Of a DNA stretch of 64,000 nucleotides, positions 59,068 through 64,000 are shown piece after piece. Location of the stretch: NCBI RefSeq assembly GCF_019966515.1, contig NZ_JAIMIB010000003.1, forward strand, positions 186,001-250,000, in the 5' to 3' direction. A program made the translations under genes and the position numbers. How positions within the stretch are numbered: the stretch's first letter is position 1; the number at the start of each line of letters is the position of its first letter. The notes beneath the pieces were generated by a model. It saw nothing but the letters and a program-made list of their open reading frames with translations, was not told the DNA's origin and made no database searches. The stretch is from Roseovarius aestuarii (lineage in GTDB: Bacteria; Pseudomonadota; Alphaproteobacteria; Rhodobacterales; Rhodobacteraceae).

Positions 59068-61836
59068 CTATGCAATTGCCCGTTCGGCGCCTTCGGCGAT
59101 GGCCTTGCGCAGCTTCTTGTCCAGTGCTTCCTGTTTTGATTTGGAATGAAATTTCAGGCCGAACATATCCTTGACATAGAAGGTATCGACCACCTGTTCG
59201 CCATAGGTCGCGATCACGGCCGAGTTTATGTAGACGTTGTTGTCGGCCAGCGTGCGCGTCAGATCGAAAAGCAGGCCGGGGCGGTCGCGGGTATCGACTT
59301 CGATGATTGTGTAAATCTCGGAGCCGTCATTGTCGAAGGTGATATGGGTGGGCACGCGGAAGGCGCGCTCGCGTTTCTTGATCTTGTCGCGGTTCTTGAT
59401 GGCTTCGCGGGCCACGACCTCGCCCTTCAGTGTCTTGCCGATCATCTGACGCAGGCGCGGCAGACGGGCGGCCTCGTACGGGTGCCCTTCGGAATCTTGA
59501 ATCCAGAAGGCCGGCGTGGCGTGGCCGTCCTTTGAGGTATAGGTGCGCGCATCGACGACATTCGCACCAACCAGTGCCAGTGCACCGGCCAGGCGCGAGA
59601 AGATGCCTGGATGATCAGCGAGCGCGAAACAGACGCGGGTGGCATCGCGGTCTTCGTCCGGGTGCAGGTCGATGGCGATCTCGCCGTCTTTGAGGTCGCG
59701 CAACAGCCGGGCAAAAACCGTATGTGCGGTGACATGGAGCCCTTGCCAGTAGGGCGGGTAGTGGCGTGCGATCTCGGTCTTGATGTCCTTGGCATCCCAG
59801 CCTTTCAGCGCCTCGCGCAGGTTGCGCTTGGCGTCCGAGCCGCGCTGTTCGCGGTTGAGTGCCTCAAGCCCGCCATCCATCGCCCGGCGGGTCTGGCGGT
59901 ATAGCGCGCGCAAGAGCGAGGCTTTCCAGTTGTTCCATCGGCCCGGCCCCACGCCGCGAATATCGCAGACCGTCAGCATCAGCAGCAGATCAAGCCTTTC
60001 ACGGGTCTGAACCGCTTTGGCGAAATCGCGCACGGTGCGCGGATCGGCAATGTCGCGTTTCTGCGCCATATCCGACATCAGCAGGTGATAGCGCACAAGC
60101 CATTCGGCGGTGTCGACTTCTTTAGATTTCAGCCCCAGGCGCGGGGCCACCTTGCGGGTGATTTTCGCCCCAAGGATCGAGTGATCCTCGTCCCGGCCCT
60201 TGCCGATATCGTGCAGCAGCAGCGCCACATACAGAACCTTGCGGTTGATGCCTTCTTTGAAGATGGTCGAGGATACAGGCAGATCGTCAACCAGCTCGCC
60301 ACGCTCGATCTGGGCCAGCTGGCTGATGCATTGAATGGTGTGTTCGTCGACCGTGTAGAGATGATACATGTTGAACTGCATCATCGCCACGATCGGTTCA
60401 AATTCAGGGATGAAGGCCGACAGCATACCCAGTTCGTTCATGCGTCTGAGCGCGCGCTCCGGGTTGCCGTGTTTCAGCAACAGATCGAGAAAGAGTTTCT
60501 GCGCTACCGGGTCTTCACGCATTTCGACGTCGATCAGGTGCAGGTTGGCGGTGACCAGCCGCATCGCATCCGGATGGATCAGCATGCCGGTGCGCAGCCC
60601 TTCCTCGAAGAGCCGCAAAAGGTTCAGCGGATCTCTGAGGAACTTTCTCTCGCTGGCGATGGCGATGCGGCCATGTACTTCGGTGTAGCCGTCCTTGAGC
60701 TTGCGTTTGCGGTGGAAGATGCGCTCAAGCAGTGGTGCGGATTTGACATGTGCCGCTTCGAGCTTGGTGACGAAAATCCGCGTCAGATCACCCACCACGG
60801 TGGCGTGGCGAAAGTAATCCTGCATGAAATGCTCGACCGCGCGGCGCCCGGCGATGTCGACATATCCCATGCGGTCGGCCACTTCGACCTGCAGGTCGAA
60901 TGTCAGTTGGTCGTTGGGCCGTCTGGTAATCAGATGCAGGTGGCAACGCACTGCCCAAAGGAAATTCTGCGCGCTGGCGAATTTGTCGAATTCTTCTTCG
61001 GTAAAGACCTTTAACCGAACAAGCTCTGATATGTCTTGCACCCGGTGCAGATATTTCGCGATCCAGAAAAGCGAATGGAGATCGCGCAGCCCGCCTTTAC
61101 CTTCCTTGACATTGGGCTCGACCACGTAGCGTTGCCCGCCCTGTTTTTCGTGGCGAATGTCGCGCTCGGTCAGTTTGGCTTCGATGAATTCCTGCGCGGT
61201 GCCTTTGAAGAGGTCTTTCCATAGTCGCCGGTTCAGTTCGTCCGAGAGCGCGGCGTCGCCCGCAAGGTACCGGTTTTCCAGAAGCGCGGTACGAATGGTG
61301 AAATCTTCTTGTCCCAGCCGCAGGCAATCGCGAACGGTACGGGCAGCATGGCCGACTTTCAGCCGCATATCCCAGAGAATATAGAGCATCGATTCAATCA
61401 CGCTCTCGGCCCAGGGCGTAATCTTGTAGGGCGTCAGGAACAGCAGATCGACATCCGATTGCGGTGCCATCTCGCCGCGCCCGTAACCGCCGACAGCCAG
61501 CACAGCGATACGTTCCGATCTTGTGGGAGTGGGCAACGGGTGCAAATGCCGTGTCGACAAATCCAGCGCTGCCAGGATGATGCAATCGGTCAGCCAACTG
61601 TAGGAACGTGTTGCTGCGGTGGCCCCAAATGGATGAGCGGTCAGCGCGGCCGCGATAGCGCTGCGGCCTTTGTCCTGGACCTCGTTCAGTATAGCAATCG
61701 CAGTTTTTCGCAGTGAGGCAGGGTTGCCACGGCTTTCCCGGGCCGCTGCGTCAAGTTGTGCCCGGATAACAGCGGATGCAAAGATATCCTCCGCCGGGCA
61801 GATCAGATCATCCGGAAGGGGTGAGGGTGTTTCCAT
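59068..61836 (-). CDS. glnD: Bifunctional uridylyltransferase/uridylyl-removing enzyme GlnD
   Basis: A 922-residue nitrogen sensor. The nucleotidyltransferase domain has VLAVGGYGRGEMAPQSDVDLLFL (near residue 90). The HD domain for deuridylylation has YVALLLHDIGKGRDEDHS (near 500). Two C-terminal ACT domains follow (RVCFALADHPGIFSRLAGAL and IIEVDTRDRPGLLFDLTRTL), which bind glutamine. It modifies PII proteins. ATG 61836 is taken over the adjacent GTG. It lies 19 bases after the lipoprotein gene on the same strand. Confidence 0.96.
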   Translation of the reverse strand: METPSPLPDDLICPAEDIFASAVIRAQLDAAARESRGNPASLRKTAIAILNEVQDKGRSAIAAALTAHPFGATAATRSYSWLTDCIILAALDLSTRHLHPLPTPTRSERIAVLAVGGYGRGEMAPQSDVDLLFLTPYKITPWAESVIESMLYILWDMRLKVGHAARTVRDCLRLGQEDFTIRTALLENRYLAGDAALSDELNRRLWKDLFKGTAQEFIEAKLTERDIRHEKQGGQRYVVEPNVKEGKGGLRDLHSLFWIAKYLHRVQDISELVRLKVFTEEEFDKFASAQNFLWAVRCHLHLITRRPNDQLTFDLQVEVADRMGYVDIAGRRAVEHFMQDYFRHATVVGDLTRIFVTKLEAAHVKSAPLLERIFHRKRKLKDGYTEVHGRIAIASERKFLRDPLNLLRLFEEGLRTGMLIHPDAMRLVTANLHLIDVEMREDPVAQKLFLDLLLKHGNPERALRRMNELGMLSAFIPEFEPIVAMMQFNMYHLYTVDEHTIQCISQLAQIERGELVDDLPVSSTIFKEGINRKVLYVALLLHDIGKGRDEDHSILGAKITRKVAPRLGLKSKEVDTAEWLVRYHLLMSDMAQKRDIADPRTVRDFAKAVQTRERLDLLLMLTVCDIRGVGPGRWNNWKASLLRALYRQTRRAMDGGLEALNREQRGSDAKRNLREALKGWDAKDIKTEIARHYPPYWQGLHVTAHTVFARLLRDLKDGEIAIDLHPDEDRDATRVCFALADHPGIFSRLAGALALVGANVVDARTYTSKDGHATPAFWIQDSEGHPYEAARLPRLRQMIGKTLKGEVVAREAIKNRDKIKKRERAFRVPTHITFDNDGSEIYTIIEVDTRDRPGLLFDLTRTLADNNVYINSAVIATYGEQVVDTFYVKDMFGLKFHSKSKQEALDKKLRKAIAEGAERAIA

Positions 61837-61855
61837 CACCTTGGGCGCAATCCGC

Positions 61856-63031
61856 TCAGAAGCCCGGCGCGCCGAAACCCTGCGGTGCCGGAGACACGAC
61901 CGAGACCTGGTTGTTCACGATCGTGGCCACGGCCAGGCCGCGATCATTGGTGCCATCAGGCAGAAAGCGGAAGATACCGGTCACGCCCTGAAAGCCTGCT
62001 GCCTGCGTCAGCGCCCCGCGGCTTAGCGCGTCGCGTCCGCGCGATTGGGCCAGGGCGCCGATGGCGGCGATCCCATCATATGCAAGGCCGCTTAGGGCAT
62101 GGGGTGGCGTGCCGAAACTGGTAGAGAAACGGCTGTTATACTGTGCTGCGCGGGACGGATCGGGCAGGGCGAACCACCCCCCCTGAACGCCCGGCAGCGA
62201 CAGCGTTTGCCGTGGCGTGTCCCAACGGCTGAGGCCGATATATTGCACGTTCTCAGGCGACAGCCCGGCTTCGGGCAGCATCTGCGAGAAAAGCGGCAAT
62301 GCGCCTGCGGTGTTGGCGGTGAGGAAGATGGAATTGGCCCCGTTTGCTTCGGCGGCAGCAGTGATTTGTGGCACTGCGTTGACCACTCCGTCCTGCGAGA
62401 ATTCATAGCTTACGCTGCCGGCATTCGTGCCGCCACTGGCCCGAACCGCCTGCTGGATGGCCTGTTTGCCCAGCTGTCCGGCCAGATTGTCCGAATAGAC
62501 CGTCAGTACCTTGTCCTTGCCATTCTGTGTTGCGTAGCGTGCAAGACGATTGGCGGTGGTCTGAAAGGTTTGTCCAAGGATGAAAAGATTACCGCCCGCA
62601 ATTGTGGCGTTGTTTGAAAAGGACAGTACATTGACGCCTTTGTCCGCAACAGCTACCGCGACGGCATTGGCCGATTCCGCGTGCAGCGGGCCAACGATGA
62701 TACGCGCACCATCATTGACGGCCTCAAGCGCAGCGGCCTGGGCGCGGGCGGCATTCCCCGCCGTGCTGTAGACCCTCAGGTCGATCTTGACACCTTGCAG
62801 GTCCGAAACCGCCAGCCGCGCGGCATTTTCCAGATCTCGCGCCAGCTTCTGTTCCTGATCGCTTGCCGCGCCATGCGGCACCAAAAGGGCGACGGGCACA
62901 GAGCCGCTAAAAAGTGAGCCGCCACCTGTATTGACCGCCGGTAGCGTGTCGCAGGAGGCGATCCAAAGGACCGAGATCAATAGGGAAAGCCGGGCGAATG
63001 TCTTGCGGGCGGCGGATAAAACGGCGAACAT
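61856..63031 (-). CDS. Penicillin-binding protein activator, LpoA/LppC-like lipoprotein
   Basis: A 391-residue lipoprotein: signal with lipobox WIASC (cysteine near residue 27), a glycine-serine linker, then a type 1 periplasmic-binding fold (VPVALLVPHGAASDQEQKLARDLENAARLAV, GARIIVGPLHAESANAV, VLSFSNNATIAGGNLFILGQT). This matches the alphaproteobacterial C-terminal half of LpoA (penicillin-binding protein activator). It lacks LpoA's N-terminal TPR domain. Divergent from rsmI, an arrangement that is conserved widely (lpoA-rsmI). Confidence 0.85.
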   Translation of the reverse strand: MFAVLSAARKTFARLSLLISVLWIASCDTLPAVNTGGGSLFSGSVPVALLVPHGAASDQEQKLARDLENAARLAVSDLQGVKIDLRVYSTAGNAARAQAAALEAVNDGARIIVGPLHAESANAVAVAVADKGVNVLSFSNNATIAGGNLFILGQTFQTTANRLARYATQNGKDKVLTVYSDNLAGQLGKQAIQQAVRASGGTNAGSVSYEFSQDGVVNAVPQITAAAEANGANSIFLTANTAGALPLFSQMLPEAGLSPENVQYIGLSRWDTPRQTLSLPGVQGGWFALPDPSRAAQYNSRFSTSFGTPPHALSGLAYDGIAAIGALAQSRGRDALSRGALTQAAGFQGVTGIFRFLPDGTNDRGLAVATIVNNQVSVVSPAPQGFGAPGF

Positions 63032-63118
63032 GGGTAACTCACTCCCCTTTGGGCGGCCTGCGTTTTTCGCGACCGGGATTTATCGGGGCAATCATAAACG
63101 TCATACGGGGCGGGTCCA

Positions 63119-63982
63119 GTGGTGAATCCGATCAACAGCAAGCTGTCGCCGGGTCTCTACCTGATCGCGACGCCGATTGGCACGGCGCGGGACATCACGC
63201 TGAGGGCGCTTGATATACTGACTTCGGCGGACATGTTGGCAGCCGAGGACACAAGAAGCCTGCGCAAATTGATGGATATTCACGGTGTTGCCCTGAACGA
63301 CCGGCCCTTGCTGTCGTATCATGATCATAATGGCGACAAGGTGCGCCCTAGACTGATCGACGCTCTCGCGGCCGGGAAATCGGTGGTTTACGCCTCTGAG
63401 GCGGGAACGCCAATGGTGGCCGATCCCGGGTTCGATCTGGCGCGCACCGTGGTCGAGGAAGGGTATCCGCTGATTTCTGCGCCGGGGCCGTCTGCGGTGA
63501 TCACGGCGCTGACCCTGGCGGGGTTGCCCACGGATCAGTTCCATTTCGCCGGTTTCCTGCCGAACACCGCATCACGGCGGAAAACCGCGCTGGGCGCACT
63601 GGCGCAGGTCCCCGGCACGTTGGTTTTTTACGAATCGCCTAAGCGGGTGGCTGCGATGCTGCGCGACGCAGCCGAGGTGTTGGGAACGGCGCGTCAGGCG
63701 GTCGTTGCCCGCGAACTGACCAAGAAATTCGAGGAAGTGCTTCGCGGTACATTGTCCGAATTGGCGGCAATTTGCGCTGATCGCACCCTGAAGGGAGAGA
63801 TCGTGGTGCTGATCGGACGTGCTGATTCATCAGCGGTTAGCGAAGCTGATATAGAAGCGGCGCTGTTGCAGGCACTGGAAACACTGTCGGTACGCGACGC
63901 GGCAGATCAGGTTTCCGCCGCGTTGGGGATGAAACGGCGGCAGGTGTATCAGTTGGCGCTGAAACTTGAGGCAGATGGATGA
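63119..63982 (+). CDS. rsmI: 16S rRNA (cytidine-1402-2'-O)-methyltransferase
   Basis: A 287-residue tetrapyrrole-methylase-fold enzyme: LYLIATPIGTARDITLRALDIL, AEDTRSLRKLM, SEAGTPMVADPGFDLAR, APGPSAVITALTLAGLPTDQFHFAGFLP and VVARELTKKFEEVLRGTL, all typical. The start is GTG, either of two consecutive codons at 63119 and 63122; no ATG is available. It modifies helix 44 of 16S rRNA. Confidence 0.95.
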   Translation: MVNPINSKLSPGLYLIATPIGTARDITLRALDILTSADMLAAEDTRSLRKLMDIHGVALNDRPLLSYHDHNGDKVRPRLIDALAAGKSVVYASEAGTPMVADPGFDLARTVVEEGYPLISAPGPSAVITALTLAGLPTDQFHFAGFLPNTASRRKTALGALAQVPGTLVFYESPKRVAAMLRDAAEVLGTARQAVVARELTKKFEEVLRGTLSELAAICADRTLKGEIVVLIGRADSSAVSEADIEAALLQALETLSVRDAADQVSAALGMKRRQVYQLALKLEADG

Positions 63983-64000
63983 CCGGGCAAACGGACATAA
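63979..64000 (+). CDS. Start of the gene following rsmI (partial)
   Basis: An ATG at 63979 overlaps the rsmI stop (ATGA) and opens a frame reading MTGQTD to the window edge. A YraN-family endonuclease-like gene commonly follows rsmI in proteobacteria, so that is the best guess. Too short to confirm. Confidence 0.3.

Noticed and set aside
1..64000. tRNA, rRNA, CRISPR array, insertion sequence, integrase or attachment site
   Set aside because: Intergenic regions were read on both strands and none of these was recognised; a covariance-model search would be needed to exclude small RNAs.

Overview
The window is GC-rich DNA from an alphaproteobacterium, most likely a marine member of the Rhodobacteraceae (Roseobacter group). 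The basis is the style of the proteins and the gene content: a BetI-like regulator with a betaine-type ABC transporter, methanethiol oxidase, a dihydroxypropanesulfonate pathway, DUF2793, DUF5665 and YtoQ proteins, and a penicillin-binding-protein activator next to rsmI. No tRNA, rRNA, CRISPR array, transposase or integrase was recognised. The assignment rests on reading alone; no database search was possible.

Region 1 (1-19741) is a catabolic island. A betI-like repressor diverges from an operon (1293-11142) of betaine-type uptake (proX, proV and a double-length proW), a cytoplasmic BisC/DMSO-reductase-type molybdoenzyme, a GcvT/DmdA-family methyltransferase, an iron-type alcohol dehydrogenase and a CitE/HpcH lyase. 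An iclR gene then diverges from methanethiol oxidase, a [2Fe-2S] ferredoxin, a CoA-binding protein and a glutathione transferase. A gcvA-like lysR gene diverges from a Rieske oxygenase and a second GcvT/DmdA-family protein. A metallo-beta-lactamase-fold hydrolase and a frameshifted short-chain dehydrogenase converge on it. Together these look like import, reduction or oxidation, one-carbon transfer and methanethiol disposal for a methylated sulfonium or ammonium osmolyte. The substrate is not fixed by the sequence.

Region 2 (19797-32926) holds rpsO, a DUF5665 protein, a BMP/PnrA-type nucleoside or nucleobase ABC transporter operon ending in a CodA-like deaminase (behind an 18-bp perfect palindrome), manC, a secreted cupin, a lytic transglycosylase lipoprotein, mscS- and mscL-type channels, ytoQ, a sulfotransferase-like protein and a GNAT acetyltransferase.

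Region 3 (32931-46309) has pheT and pheS separated by a 5'-broken SUKH/SMI1 gene and an inverted repeat, then a methyltransferase, a fatty acid desaturase, the dTDP-rhamnose operon rfbCBDA, a DUF2793 plus C1q-like surface protein and a large RTX protein with a propeller-like N-terminus.

Region 4 (46310-52826) is a compact operon, hpsN-hpsO-hpsP-comD-comE-slcD-like. It is predicted to turn 2,3-dihydroxypropane-1-sulfonate into sulfoacetaldehyde. It diverges from a LacI-family regulator across a pair of LacI-type operators arranged as one 42-bp palindrome.

Region 5 (52850-64000) is mostly housekeeping: an N-formylglutamate amidohydrolase-family protein, pyk, a small membrane protein, a secreted protein divergent from a LysR regulator, rpmI-rplT, an agmatinase-family ureohydrolase, glnD, a penicillin-binding-protein activator, rsmI and the first codons of a following gene.
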